DNA from: Lewinella sp. IMCC34191 | Lineage (GTDB): Bacteria; Bacteroidota; Bacteroidia; Chitinophagales; Saprospiraceae | Direction: 5' to 3' | DNA: 64,000 bases | Assembly (NCBI RefSeq): GCF_003390935.1 | Contig: NZ_QNQZ01000015.1 | Coordinates: 29,139 to 93,138 of the forward strand | Shown here: in pieces, positions 36,179 to 44,898 of the stretch | Layout: every line of letters begins with the position of its first letter | How positions within the stretch are numbered: the stretch's first letter is position 1 | Position numbers and translations under genes: made by a program | Notes under the pieces: generated by a model | The model's database searches: none | Told to the model about the DNA's origin: nothing | The model's input: the letters and a program-made list of their open reading frames with translations, nothing else

Positions 36179-37550
36179 AGCGGTCGCATTCTGCTCCGCC
36201 CTCTTGGGTGTACTGGCGGGCCGTTACCTGACCCTGCGGGAATTTCAACACGTGGAATCGGCCGCCGAGATTCGCGATGAATTGCGCTTACGCACCTTTG
36301 CCAGTAGTGCGCCGACTGATTTTATATCCGCCTCCGAACGGGTCATGCCGTGCGTAGTATCCGTGCGTTCCTACCAATCTCCTTCCCTGCTTCCCGGCCT
36401 GGGGCAGGGGGCCGTTACGACGGGATCCGCGGTGATCATATCGGCCAACGGCTACATCGCGACCAATAACCACGTAGTCGAGGGCGCCCGGCGCATACGT
36501 GTCACGCTGCCCGATCGCCGGGAATTCAACGCGCAAGTCATTGGAGCAGACGAGAGCACCGATCTGGCATTGCTCAAGATCGATGCGGAAAACCTAACCG
36601 CCGCTGTTTTTGGCAACAGCGACAGTCTGCGGGTAGGGGAGTGGGTCCTCGCCGTGGGAAATCCCTATAGCCTCAATAGTACGGTCACTACCGGTATCGT
36701 ATCGGCCAAGGGGCGCAGCATTGATGTGCTGCGATCAGACGACCGGATCGAAAGCTTTATTCAGACCGACGCGGCGGTCAACCCCGGCAACAGCGGCGGC
36801 GCGCTGGTCAATACCGCGGGCGAGTTAATTGGTATCAATACCGCCATCATCACCAATAGCGGCCGTCACGAAGGCTATGCCTTTGCCATCCCCGGTAACC
36901 TGGCGCGGCGGGTTCTCAATGACCTGCGAGACTATGGGGAGGTCAAACGAGCGGTGATGGGCGCCTGGATTCAGGCACTGAACGACGCCCAGGCCAAACA
37001 ACTGCGGCTGCCTACGGCTCGCGGCGCGGTAATCACCGACCTGACCCCTGCGGGCCCGGCGGCCCGGGGCGGCCTGGAAGCGGGTGACGTCCTGATCGCC
37101 CTGAATGCGGCCCCCATTAATTCCAGTTCCGAATTGCAGGAACAACTCAGCCGCTACCGACCCGGCGAAACCGTGCGGGTCACCTACATCCGCAACGGCC
37201 GCACCCGAGAGTTGAGCGTCCTGCTCCGGAATAAGGAGAACCAGCCCGGTCTTCTGGTGAGCGAAAAGTCCGATGATCTCCTGCACGCCCTCGGATTCAC
37301 GGTGCGCGGGCTCACCTACGAGGAATACGACACCTACTCCGACGGCGGCGTAAAGGTCACGGCGGTCTTTCGTGATTCTCCCGCCGAGCGCCGGAATCTG
37401 GAAGTGGGCTTCATCATCACCGGCCTCAACGGCCGAAGGGTGGCGAACATCGAGGACCTGATCATGGGGCTGACCGAAAAGGAAGACCGGCTCATCAAAG
37501 GGCGCTATCCCGACCGCGATCGTGCGTTTTATTACCAACTGAAAGAGTAA
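36150..37550 (+). CDS. HtrA/DegP-type serine protease with two PDZ domains
   Basis: A protein of 466 residues. An N-terminal hydrophobic segment (about 5-23) exports or anchors it. The chymotrypsin-like domain has the catalytic triad His108 (NNHVVEG), Asp138 (ESTDLALL) and Ser215 (NPGNSGGALV). Two PDZ domains follow at about 265-355 (GAVITDLTPAGPAARGGLEAGDVLI) and 375-460 (VTAVFRDSPAERRNLEVGFIITGL). It degrades or refolds misfolded envelope proteins. Whether it is closest to DegP, DegQ or DegS cannot be fixed. Confidence 0.93.
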   Translation: MATRWVILVIAVAFCSALLGVLAGRYLTLREFQHVESAAEIRDELRLRTFASSAPTDFISASERVMPCVVSVRSYQSPSLLPGLGQGAVTTGSAVIISANGYIATNNHVVEGARRIRVTLPDRREFNAQVIGADESTDLALLKIDAENLTAAVFGNSDSLRVGEWVLAVGNPYSLNSTVTTGIVSAKGRSIDVLRSDDRIESFIQTDAAVNPGNSGGALVNTAGELIGINTAIITNSGRHEGYAFAIPGNLARRVLNDLRDYGEVKRAVMGAWIQALNDAQAKQLRLPTARGAVITDLTPAGPAARGGLEAGDVLIALNAAPINSSSELQEQLSRYRPGETVRVTYIRNGRTRELSVLLRNKENQPGLLVSEKSDDLLHALGFTVRGLTYEEYDTYSDGGVKVTAVFRDSPAERRNLEVGFIITGLNGRRVANIEDLIMGLTEKEDRLIKGRYPDRDRAFYYQLKE

Positions 37551-37723
37551 GCGGCGGGAAAAATTTCCAGGAATAGCTGGCGGTAGCAAATATGCGGGAA
37601 AGCCCGTCGTTATAAGCCTATACATCATTTAATACCGTGATGCATCCAGACATAATGTCAAGATGGATCACCGTCGGCGATGTACGTGAATTCTACTATT
37701 GTACCATTCATAAATCTCTTTTC

Positions 37724-38116
37724 GTGATTTCACCTTTACGCACCTTCGGTGCTCTGCTTGTTCTGGCATTTATCAGCCTTACTGCCTGCCAGGACGTACA
37801 GAAAACCTTTTACATCCAGAATAAATCGTCTGAAACCGTGGTGATGGTCGTCAGTGATCCGATCTGCGACCAGTTCAAGATCCTGAAATCCTTGGAGAAG
37901 GATGGCAAGATTACCCTGAGCCCGGGATTTGAAACGACCTTCCTCCTGGGAGAAGGCGGTTGGGACGACCGTACCGAGCGCTTCGACCTGCGGGATTGCG
38001 TCGAAAAGTCGCTGCAGCCACTGCCGGGCGACGAGGCCGGACCCGGCGAGAAGCCGAATTTTTTCATGAACCAGTACGGTTACAAGGACCACGAACTGAA
38101 GCTGATTTTCGAATAG
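37724..38116 (+). CDS. Small lipoprotein of unknown function
   Basis: If it starts at the GTG 37724 the product has 130 residues with a clean lipoprotein signal (VISPLRTFGALLVLAFISLTAC). An upstream in-frame ATG at 37637 would put 29 polar residues before it, which is unlikely for a lipoprotein. The mature part has a beta-rich look (TFYIQNKSSETVVMVVSD, DRTERFDLRDC). Not recognised. It lies between the protease and a class I aminotransferase gene with its own promoter. Confidence 0.55.
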   Translation: MISPLRTFGALLVLAFISLTACQDVQKTFYIQNKSSETVVMVVSDPICDQFKILKSLEKDGKITLSPGFETTFLLGEGGWDDRTERFDLRDCVEKSLQPLPGDEAGPGEKPNFFMNQYGYKDHELKLIFE

Positions 38117-38153
38117 TTTCCGTTCCGGACGGCACCTTCAGGGGGAGCCGGAC

Positions 38154-38183
38154 TTGGCGGTCTAGCGATCAGCGGTATCTTTG
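38154..38183 (+). promoter_or_regulatory. Promoter of the class I aminotransferase gene
   Basis: TTG (38154-38156), then exactly 19 bases, then TATCTTTG (38176-38183), matching the Bacteroidota consensus. The ATG follows at 38203. Confidence 0.65.
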
Positions 38184-38202
38184 ACCTAAGTATCGCCTCC
38201 CC

Positions 38203-39432
38203 ATGCCAAATGTCTCCCACCGCAGTACGACGGTGCCTCTGTCTCCCTTCCGTAAACTCATACCGCTGGCCGATCGGGCGAAGGCGTCGGGCAAGCACGT
38301 CTACCACCTCAACATCGGTCAACCCGATATCGAGACGCACCCCCAGGCTGTCGCCAAGTTCCGAAAACTACCCTGGCAGATCCTGGATTACAGTCCGAGC
38401 AACGGCATTGACACCTACCGCGAAGCGCTCTGCGGGTATTACCGCCGCTTCGGGGTAGAGGTCACCGCCGATGAGATCATGGTGACCACGGGCGGCTCCG
38501 AGGCCATCCTGTTTTTTATGCTGGCCTGTCTCGACCCGGGAGATGAGATCATCATCCCCGAACCCTTCTACGCCAACTACAACGGATACGCGCACATCGC
38601 TGACGTGCGGGTCGTGCCGATCACCTGTAGCATAGAAGACGGGTTCTGCATTCCCTCCGCGGAAGCCTTTGCCAGCAAGATCACTTCCCGCACGAAGGCC
38701 ATCGTCATCACCACCCCCAATAATCCGACGGGGGCCTGCTATAGCCAGGAGGAGTTGGAGCGGCTTTCCGCCATCGTTCGCGAGCACGACCTCTTTTTCT
38801 GCGCCGATGAGGTCTACCGCGAATTCAGCTACGATAGTCCGCTGCAATCCATCCTGCAACTGCCCGGCCTCGAGGAACACGCGATCGTGATCGATTCGGT
38901 TTCCAAGCGCTACAGCGCTACCGGAGCCCGCGTCGGTTCCCTGGTCTGCCGGAACCTGCAGGTACGGGAATCTGTCGATCGTTTTGCCAAGCTCCGCCTC
39001 AGCCCGCCGGGATTGGGCCAGCGCCTCAGCGAGATCATGCTCGAAGATGACGGCGCATACCTCCAGGGGGTGAAGGAGGACTACCACCAACGGCGCGACA
39101 CGGTCTATCGCCGGCTGTGCGCCATGCCCGGCGTATATACCTATAAACCAGGGGGGGCTTTCTACTGCTTCGCTCGCTTCCCGATCGAGGACAGCGAAGA
39201 CTTTTGCCGTTGGCTCCTCGAGGAGTTCGAGCACGAGGGCGCGACCGTTATGCTTAGCCCGGGCCCCGGCTTTTACGCCACCCCGGGACTCGGCAACGAC
39301 GAATGTCGCATCGCCTATGTGCTGAACTCCGATGACCTGGAAAAGGCCATGGATTGCCTGGAGGAAGCGCTGCGGGTTTATCCGGGGGCTACCGTCGATG
39401 CCGATGCCGCCCGGAGGGTGCCGACCAATTAG
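38203..39432 (+). CDS. Class I/II PLP aminotransferase (aspartate aminotransferase-like)
   Basis: A protein of 409 residues. The fold-type I signatures are present: PSNGIDTYREALCGYYRRFG, TTGGSEAILFFMLACLDPGDEIIIPEPFY, TTPNNPTGACYSQEELERL, a Schiff-base lysine in SVSKRYSATGARVG, and a C-terminal Arg in ECRIAYVLN. This subgroup is often called aspartate or aromatic aminotransferase; donor specificity is not readable. Convergent with the SGNH hydrolase gene, overlapping by 4 bases. Confidence 0.9.
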   Translation: MPNVSHRSTTVPLSPFRKLIPLADRAKASGKHVYHLNIGQPDIETHPQAVAKFRKLPWQILDYSPSNGIDTYREALCGYYRRFGVEVTADEIMVTTGGSEAILFFMLACLDPGDEIIIPEPFYANYNGYAHIADVRVVPITCSIEDGFCIPSAEAFASKITSRTKAIVITTPNNPTGACYSQEELERLSAIVREHDLFFCADEVYREFSYDSPLQSILQLPGLEEHAIVIDSVSKRYSATGARVGSLVCRNLQVRESVDRFAKLRLSPPGLGQRLSEIMLEDDGAYLQGVKEDYHQRRDTVYRRLCAMPGVYTYKPGGAFYCFARFPIEDSEDFCRWLLEEFEHEGATVMLSPGPGFYATPGLGNDECRIAYVLNSDDLEKAMDCLEEALRVYPGATVDADAARRVPTN

Positions 39433-40148
39433 GGATCCTGGCGGATTTGTTGGGCCACTTGATCCAGTAAGACTTCATCTACCCACCGGCGGTATTGCAG
39501 CCCGCTGGGGTGCAGATCATCCTCCGCCACGAGAGCGGGCGTCTTCAGCCCTTCCCGGGAAATGGCTACGATGTCGTAAAAGGGTACGCCAAGGGAAATG
39601 CTTATCGCTTCGGCGGCAGCATTGAAGGCGTCGATATCGGCACTTACCTGCGCTCCGCCGCCCCCAAATGGCGTGTAGGCATAATCCGGAATGGACACCA
39701 CGAAAACGGAACTGGTATCGCCACCCGCGTAGCGAATAGCGGACTCCAGCAGCGCGCGAAAGCGGCTGCGATAGCCATCGACGTTGAACCCCTGGTACTG
39801 GTCGTTGACCCCGATCAACAGACTGACTAGCTGCCAATCGGTTCCGGGGTCGGAAGCATGGAGGGCATTCGACAGGTTGTCCGTCCGCCATCCGTTGCGC
39901 GCGACGATCTCCAACGGCTCCAGCCGGATGCTCTCCTTCTCCAGCAAAGCCTGGGCGAGCTGGTTCGGCCAGCGTTCCTCGGCCGCTACGCTCGTACCGA
40001 TGGTGTAGCTGTCGCCGAGGGCTAGGTAGGACAGGGTCGTATCTGCTTCCACGTTGGGTTGGGTTGTGATCGGCGATGGGGGGGCAACCTCCTCCTTGGT
40101 GCAGGCGACGAAGCAAAAGAGAAAGGTCAGTAAACTTAGCATGCGCAT
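39429..40148 (-). CDS. SGNH/GDSL-type hydrolase lipoprotein
   Basis: About 239 residues from MRMLSLL (40148). An upstream in-frame ATG (40220) would overlap hemE and destroy the lipoprotein signal. The lipobox is CFVAC. The four SGNH blocks are visible: block I YLALGDSYTIGTS, the Gly-containing block II, block III GVNDQYQG and block V DDLHPSGLQY. An envelope esterase or lipase is likely; substrate unknown. It follows hemE on the same strand. Confidence 0.85.
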   Translation of the reverse strand: MRMLSLLTFLFCFVACTKEEVAPPSPITTQPNVEADTTLSYLALGDSYTIGTSVAAEERWPNQLAQALLEKESIRLEPLEIVARNGWRTDNLSNALHASDPGTDWQLVSLLIGVNDQYQGFNVDGYRSRFRALLESAIRYAGGDTSSVFVVSIPDYAYTPFGGGGAQVSADIDAFNAAAEAISISLGVPFYDIVAISREGLKTPALVAEDDLHPSGLQYRRWVDEVLLDQVAQQIRQDP

Positions 40149-40182
40149 ACGCTCAGCTACGCATGGAGAGCCGACCCGGTTT

Positions 40183-41211
40183 TCAGGAAGGGTAGCGGTA
40201 TGATTTAACGGTATTGACAAAGGCCTTTACGCCATCCAGTGGCGTATCGGGGTACACCCCGTGTCCGAGGTTCGCGATGTGGTGCCGGCCAAAGCGCTGT
40301 AGCATCCCTTCGGTAGCCGCGGCGATCTGTGCCGGGTCGGCGTAGAGCTGCGTCGGGTCCATATTGCCCTGGAGGACTTTGTCGCCGACCTGCTCGCGCG
40401 CCAGCTTGATGTCGGCTATCCAGTCCAACTGAATAACCTGGCAGGGTAGTTGGGCGATATCGGGAATGGCGTGGCGCGCATCTTTGGCGAAGACCGTGAC
40501 GGGAACGTCACCCAGCTCGTCGCAGATCAGCTTGATGTATCGCAGCGAAAATTCCCGGTAGTGGTCGGGTGGCAGTACCCCGGCCCAGCTGTCGAATACC
40601 TGGATCAGGTCGGCCCCGTGCCGGGTTTTCTCCTTCAGGTAGGCCGCCGTTGCGAGGGCGATTTTTTCCAGTAACTGGTGACTGAGTTCGGGGTCCTTGT
40701 ACAGCATCCGGCGAGCCTTGCTGAAGGTCTTGCTCCCGCCCCCTTCTACCATGTAGGCAAAGATCGTCCAGGGGGCACCGGCGAAACCGATAAGCGGCAC
40801 CCGATTGTCAAGCGCCTTTTTCGTGGCGTCCAGGGCATCGAACACGTACCCCAGATGCTCGGGGGCTTCGGCGGCGGGGCGCAGGTTAGCAATATCCGCC
40901 GCGGACGTAATGGTCTTCGGGAACCTCGGACCGACCTTCTCGACCATGGTATAGTCCAGGCCCAGGGCTTCCGGTATGACGAGGATGTCGCTGAAGATAA
41001 TGGCAGCGTCTACGCCCAGTTCATCGACCGGCTGAACGGTCACCTCGGCGGCCAGGTCGGGGGTGGAGACGAGCTCCTTAAAGCCGCTCAGCCGACTGCG
41101 CAGGGCACGGTACTGGGGCAGGATCCGGCCGGCCTGGCGCATCAGCCATACCGGTGGGCGTTCGGTCACCTCACCGCGGGCGGCCCGGAGAAATAGATCG
41201 TTTTCGTACAT
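40183..41211 (-). CDS. hemE: Uroporphyrinogen decarboxylase
   Basis: A protein of 342 residues. The N-terminal signature [21 protein letters not shown] is almost textbook, with [32 protein letters not shown] and [11 protein letters not shown] also conserved. It decarboxylates uroporphyrinogen III to coproporphyrinogen III in haem synthesis. The start is preceded at 41216 on the minus strand by TACCTTCG, a near-match to the promoter box, so the leader would be short. Confidence 0.96.
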   Translation of the reverse strand: MYENDLFLRAARGEVTERPPVWLMRQAGRILPQYRALRSRLSGFKELVSTPDLAAEVTVQPVDELGVDAAIIFSDILVIPEALGLDYTMVEKVGPRFPKTITSAADIANLRPAAEAPEHLGYVFDALDATKKALDNRVPLIGFAGAPWTIFAYMVEGGGSKTFSKARRMLYKDPELSHQLLEKIALATAAYLKEKTRHGADLIQVFDSWAGVLPPDHYREFSLRYIKLICDELGDVPVTVFAKDARHAIPDIAQLPCQVIQLDWIADIKLAREQVGDKVLQGNMDPTQLYADPAQIAAATEGMLQRFGRHHIANLGHGVYPDTPLDGVKAFVNTVKSYRYPS

Positions 41212-41256
41212 GGCGCGAAGGTAGTTAGCCCGTCTTACAAGCCCACCACACGCGGA

Positions 41257-42885
41257 CTAGGTTTGTACCGCCCCGACGTTAAAGCGCTCGACCGGCGCGT
41301 GGGTAGCCGCCTCGATACCGGCCGATATGTAGGCCCGCGTCTGCCGCGGATCGATGATCTCATCCACCCACAGGCGCGCGGCGGCGTAGTAGGGGCTCGT
41401 TTGCTCGTCGTAGCGTTCGGTAATCTCCTTCAGGATGTCGTTCTCCTCCTGCTCGGAGACTTCCTCGCCCTTCGCTTTGCGGCTGCCGACCTGGATCTGC
41501 AGCAATACCTTGGCGGCCTGCTCGCCCCCCATGACGGCCAGCCGCGCGGAAGGCCAGGCCAGCATCAGGCGCGGATCGTAAGCCCGACCGCACATGGCGT
41601 AATTGCCCGCCCCGTAGCTGTTACCGACCACGATGCTGAATTTGGGCACGGTGCTGTTGCTAACGGCACTGACCATCTTCGCCCCGTCCTTGATGATGCC
41701 TCCCTGCTCGGAGCGACTGCCGACCATGAATCCGGATACGTCGTGCAGGAAGACCAGGGGGATATTTTTCTGATTACAGACCATCACGAAGCGGGCGGCC
41801 TTGTCGGCGGAGTCGCTATAGATCACCCCCCCGAATTGCATTTCCCCCTTTCCGCTGCGGACGACCTGCCGGTTGTTGGCGACGATACCCACGGACCAGC
41901 CGTCAATACGGGCGTAGACGCAGAGGACCGTCTGGCCATACTCTTTTTTGTATTCCGTGAAGGTGCCATCATCGACCAGGGCACGTATGAGGGCGCGGCC
42001 GTCGTAGGGCTTCGACCGGTCCTCCGGCAGCACGCCTAAAAGCGTTCCGGGATCGTGTTCCCCGGGCTCGGCGCGATCGAATGCCGTTTCAATCTTCGGC
42101 GTCACCTTATCCATCAGGTCCCGGATGGTCTGCAGGCACTCCTTGTCGTCTTCGCACTTATAGTCGATGACCCCACTGACGGAGGCGTGCATCTTGGCTC
42201 CCCCAAGGTCTTCCTTATCCACCTTCTCGCCGATGGCGGCGCGCACGAGGTACGGCCCGGCCAGGAAGATGCTCCCCGTACCCTCGACGATCAGGCTTTC
42301 GTCCGACATGATCGGTAAATAGGCCCCCCCCGCCACGCAACTGCCCATCACCGCGGCGATCTGGGTGATGCCCAGCGCGCTCATCCGGGCATTGTTGCGG
42401 AAAATGCGTCCGAAGTGGTCGCGGTCCGGGAAGATCTCGTCCTGCAGGGGTAAAAACACCCCGGCACTGTCGACCAGGTAAATGATCGGCACGCGGTTCT
42501 CCATGGCGATTTCCTGGGCCCGCAGGTTTTTCTTCCCCGTGATGGGGAACCAGGCACCGGCTTTGACCGTCGCATCGTTGGCCACGATGACGCACAGGCG
42601 ACCCGACACCCGGCCGTAGCCGGTGATCACCCCGCCCGCGGGGCACCCGCCGTACCCCGGGTACATCTCGTAGCCGGCAAAGGCACCGAACTCCAGGAAC
42701 TTCGTGCCGGGATCGATCAGCTGGGCTACCCGCTCGCGGGCGGTCAGCTTGCCCTTCTGGTGTTGCTTGGCGATGCGACTTCTTCCCCCGCCTTCGTAAA
42801 TCTGTTCGAGGCGGTGGTTGAGCCGGGAGAGCTGCAGGAGCATACTGTCTTCGTGCTCCGCGGCGGTTCGTTGGTCTTTGGTCAT
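41257..42885 (-). CDS. Acyl-CoA carboxylase, carboxyltransferase subunit
   Basis: A protein of 542 residues with two crotonase-like domains. N-terminal KGKLTARERVAQLIDPGTKFLEFGAFAG..., GGCPAGGVITGYGRV, the acyl-CoA site around CVAGGAYLPIMSDE, and the biotin-side motif SYGAGNYAMCGRAYDPRLMLAWPSARLAVMGGEQAA all match beta subunits of propionyl- or methylcrotonyl-CoA carboxylase. The methylcrotonyl type is favoured by this pattern, but not proved. The biotin subunit is not in this window. Confidence 0.9.
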   Translation of the reverse strand: MTKDQRTAAEHEDSMLLQLSRLNHRLEQIYEGGGRSRIAKQHQKGKLTARERVAQLIDPGTKFLEFGAFAGYEMYPGYGGCPAGGVITGYGRVSGRLCVIVANDATVKAGAWFPITGKKNLRAQEIAMENRVPIIYLVDSAGVFLPLQDEIFPDRDHFGRIFRNNARMSALGITQIAAVMGSCVAGGAYLPIMSDESLIVEGTGSIFLAGPYLVRAAIGEKVDKEDLGGAKMHASVSGVIDYKCEDDKECLQTIRDLMDKVTPKIETAFDRAEPGEHDPGTLLGVLPEDRSKPYDGRALIRALVDDGTFTEYKKEYGQTVLCVYARIDGWSVGIVANNRQVVRSGKGEMQFGGVIYSDSADKAARFVMVCNQKNIPLVFLHDVSGFMVGSRSEQGGIIKDGAKMVSAVSNSTVPKFSIVVGNSYGAGNYAMCGRAYDPRLMLAWPSARLAVMGGEQAAKVLLQIQVGSRKAKGEEVSEQEENDILKEITERYDEQTSPYYAAARLWVDEIIDPRQTRAYISAGIEAATHAPVERFNVGAVQT

Positions 42886-42938
42886 GATCGGTGGTTAGGC
42901 AGGCGAAAAGTACGATATTCGCGCCAACCCCCCGTGCC

Positions 42939-43166
42939 ATGAACTACAGCGTACTCGGCCTCATCATCGAGATCTTACTCCTCGCCTGCGGCGTCTACCT
43001 CTACCTGTACGCCCGCGGCATCATCCGTCGCGGTAGCGGCGAGCGCGGGGAGCGGGCGGAGGTCTTTCGCCGGGAAAACGCCACCTGGATGCGGCTGCTT
43101 GGCCTGCTGTTGGCGGCCCTGATGCTGGTGAACGTGGTGCTGCATATCGGGGAGTTGGCGGGGTAG
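42939..43166 (+). CDS. Small two-pass membrane protein
   Basis: 75 residues from MNYSVLGL; an in-frame start at 42891 would add a polar tail before the first membrane segment. Two hydrophobic stretches (VLGLIIEILLLACGVYLYLYA and RLLGLLLAALMLVNVVLHIG) flank a strongly charged loop (RRGSGERGERAEVFRREN). No family recognised. It starts divergently, 53 bases from the carboxylase gene. Confidence 0.55.
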   Translation: MNYSVLGLIIEILLLACGVYLYLYARGIIRRGSGERGERAEVFRRENATWMRLLGLLLAALMLVNVVLHIGELAG

Positions 43167-43296
43167 CTGCCTTTTGATCCGCAGAGCCAGGCTTTTATTT
43201 CTGGAACTTTGGTACACATGGTACCTGATTGACTTTTATCCACGACCCGTGGGCGGACGAACTCCGCCGTGCTGCGTTCAGCAGACCACTAATGAA

Positions 43297-43329
43297 ACGG
43301 CGAGAACCCCCAATGGAGATCCTCGCCGT
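43297..43329 (-). terminator. Hairpin terminator after the tRNA-Leu gene
   Basis: Eight-base arms ACGGCGAG (43297-43304) and CTCGCCGT (43322-43329) just 3' of the tRNA on the minus strand, followed by TTTC. The 17-base loop is long, but position and tail fit a terminator. Confidence 0.6.
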
Positions 43330-43383
43330 TGTACCCGGAACGGGAATCGAACCCGTACTCCCAGTACTGGGAACTGGATTTTA

Positions 43384-43751
43384 CTTACCACTACGGTTTT
43401 CACCGCCGCCTATACTGCCAGGCGTTTGGGGTCTGGACTTTATCTTCACCTTACCCGTAGGCTTAGGTGCTCGCCGTCAAGTCTCTACACCTTCCCCGAT
43501 CGATGACGTATCGGGGCTTGGCTCGGTATTGGCACTGATGTCACCACCAAAGCGTTCACCGAATTTGACGAGTTCTACTCCGGCAATTTCTTCCCGGGCA
43601 ACCCTATGTTCTAAAGTCTACAGCATTGGTCGATAGCATTCTACAAACCTCCGCAATACTATAGGACTTTCGAACCGCATTCCGCAGATCTTCTTCGGTA
43701 TAAGAGGTTCTTGTACCAGGAAGATATAAACAGCAAACGGAAATGCAACTG
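43384..43751 (-). ncRNA. Group I intron in tRNA-Leu(UAA)
   Basis: 368 nt. The 5' exon ends in U and the intron ends in G, as group I splicing requires. Core elements read on the minus strand: P (AAATTCGGTGAACGC, 43566-43552), Q (AATACCGAGCCAAGC, 43530-43516; TCGGT/ACCGA forms P4), R (GTGTAGAGACTTGACGG, 43490-43474) and S (AAGATAAAGTCCAGAC, 43446-43431). R GACTT pairs with S AAGTC to form P7. The elements closely resemble those of cyanobacterial tRNA-Leu introns. P1 and the guide sequence were not resolved by eye. The 5' third carries the endonuclease remnant. Confidence 0.88.
43604..43717 (-). pseudogene. Remnant of an HNH-type homing endonuclease N-terminus
   Basis: Within the intron, one frame reads YTEEDLRNAV then RKSYSIAEVCRML, ending at a stop 37 codons after position 43717. 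This resembles the N-terminal helix-turn-helix block of HNH endonucleases (acidic helix, S-x-A-E-V-x-R-x-L). No start codon or catalytic domain is present. If real, it is a decayed intron-encoded endonuclease. The match is short, so chance cannot be excluded. Confidence 0.45.
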
Positions 43752-43796
43752 AGTCCAGCGCGTCTACCAATTCCGCCATCCGGGCGTGGTAGACCG

Positions 43797-43826
43797 CAAA
43801 ACTAATCATATTGCCGGAATTCACAA
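43797..43826 (-). promoter_or_regulatory. Promoter of tRNA-Leu(UAA)
   Basis: On the minus strand TTG (43826-43824) is followed after 19 bases by TAGTTTTG (43804-43797), fitting TAnnTTTG. The box ends 11 bases before tRNA position 1 (43785). Confidence 0.7.
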
Positions 43827-43871
43827 GTCTTGATCATCGGTGATCAACAGGTAGTCATAGGCTGTGTCACC

Positions 43872-44651
43872 CTACCGCATAGTAAATCGCGCCACCTCGG
43901 CTCCCGCCGCGTCCAGTAGCCGAAGCGTCTCCCCCGAGCGCTCAAAGGTGGTGGTGCCCATCAGCGCCTCGATGAATTCTTGCTCTACCGGAAGGTCGGG
44001 GCAAGCCATCTTGGTGGCTACCGGGGGTGGGATATCCAGGTTCTTGCTATCCACCAGGCTGTATTCCGTGGAGTAGCGGTTGCAGCCCGCCATGCCCGAG
44101 AGCCACGCGCGGGCGCCGGCGAATTCGAGGGTAGGCTGGCTCTTGCCCAGGTCGACGGGTTCGCCGTTCAGGGAGGTCAATGCCCAGCTGCTGCCCCGCA
44201 GGCCGGTGTCGTCCTTAGTCAGTACATACCGGTCGTTGAGGTTTCCCTCGATGGATTGGTTGACCAGGTCCAGCTGACGTAGTCGGTTTTCACCGACTTG
44301 GTAGTAAATCGGACGGGTCGTACTGTCGATGCCCGTCAGTTTGATGCTGCCGCCGTCGGGTTCCCAGACGAAGGTGCCGTTATCCACTATGGGTTCCGCC
44401 GTATCGTCCTCCATGACGGTTTCGAGGGTGTAGGTGCCGTCCGCGCGCAGGCGGATACTGGTGGTGATGCGTTCCCCTTCCGTATTCGGTACGCTGCCCA
44501 GGTAGGTTCCGGGCCAGTCGAGGCTATTGCGGCTGTTGTCGCCTACCGAAACCGGCTGGCTCTCCGGCTGGGTGGCGCTCGGTTTTCGGTGACAATGCAT
44601 CAGTAGTAAAAGCAGGCACAGTACAGACAGGTGAAGAATCGGAGTACGCAT
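43872..44651 (-). CDS. NlpE-like and META-domain lipoprotein
   Basis: A protein of 259 residues with a lipoprotein signal (LLLLMHC). An NlpE-N-like domain is followed by a META domain. The first has WPGTYLGSVPNTEGERITTSIRLRADGTYTLE (about 46-80) as in NlpE/copper-resistance proteins. The second has SSWALTSLNGEPVDLGKSQPTLEF, WLSGMAGCNRYSTEYSL and MACPDLPVEQEFIEAL (about 155-240). NlpE-type proteins sense surface contact and envelope stress, which is only suggested here. It is the gene nearest upstream of the tRNA, separated by 87 bases. Confidence 0.8.
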   Translation of the reverse strand: MRTPILHLSVLCLLLLLMHCHRKPSATQPESQPVSVGDNSRNSLDWPGTYLGSVPNTEGERITTSIRLRADGTYTLETVMEDDTAEPIVDNGTFVWEPDGGSIKLTGIDSTTRPIYYQVGENRLRQLDLVNQSIEGNLNDRYVLTKDDTGLRGSSWALTSLNGEPVDLGKSQPTLEFAGARAWLSGMAGCNRYSTEYSLVDSKNLDIPPPVATKMACPDLPVEQEFIEALMGTTTFERSGETLRLLDAAGAEVARFTMR

Positions 44652-44898
44652 AGTAGCTGATTTTTCCCTATAACCCTATCCTTAGGGGATGGTGCACATA
44701 CCGGCTTCTCATTCTTCGACCAGGGGAGGATACTTTACCCTGATACTCGCCGGGCCTCTATCTCTTAAGTTTTATGGGCGGCGGAGCGCAGGTAAGAAGC
44801 TTTTCTGTGAAATTCAAGCACAAACCTTTTAGTCCCATTCACGTTGGACGACATATCAGATACCCCCTGACGGTTTTCCGTCTATTCATAATTATACC
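44652..44898. other. 247-base intergenic region upstream of the oxidoreductase operon
   Basis: No gene seen. It separates divergent starts and should contain the operon promoter, but no clear TAnnTTTG box was found. A 17-base stretch (44778-44794) recurs exactly at 56227-56243. Confidence 0.35.

Larger units (their letters stand above)
43332..43785 (-). tRNA. tRNA-Leu(UAA) interrupted by a group I intron
   Basis: The 5' exon (43785-43752, 34 nt) has the acceptor GCCCGGA, a D-arm with stem GCG/CGC, and the anticodon stem CTGGA followed by C32-U33. The 3' exon (43383-43332, 52 nt) begins U34-A-A-A-A, then TCCAG pairing with CTGGA, a long variable arm TCCCAG/CTGGGA (class II, as in leucine tRNA), a T-arm ACGGGTTCGATTCCCGT and the acceptor TCCGGGT plus discriminator A. 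Spliced length is 86 nt; CCA is not encoded. G1 faces U72, a wobble pair. The intron lies between U33 and U34, so the anticodon UAA is wholly in the 3' exon. Confidence 0.93.

Noticed and set aside
38368..39234. A 288-codon open frame opposite the class I aminotransferase
   Set aside because: Antisense shadow of a well-supported gene with all PLP motifs.
43229..43636. A 135-codon frame on the plus strand over the tRNA and intron
   Set aside because: It is the complement of the tRNA exon and the ribozyme core, which explain the sequence better.
43618..43824. A 68-codon frame crossing the tRNA 5' exon and intron
   Set aside because: It overlaps the tRNA-Leu exon and the intron. The frame holding the HNH-like block is a different one.
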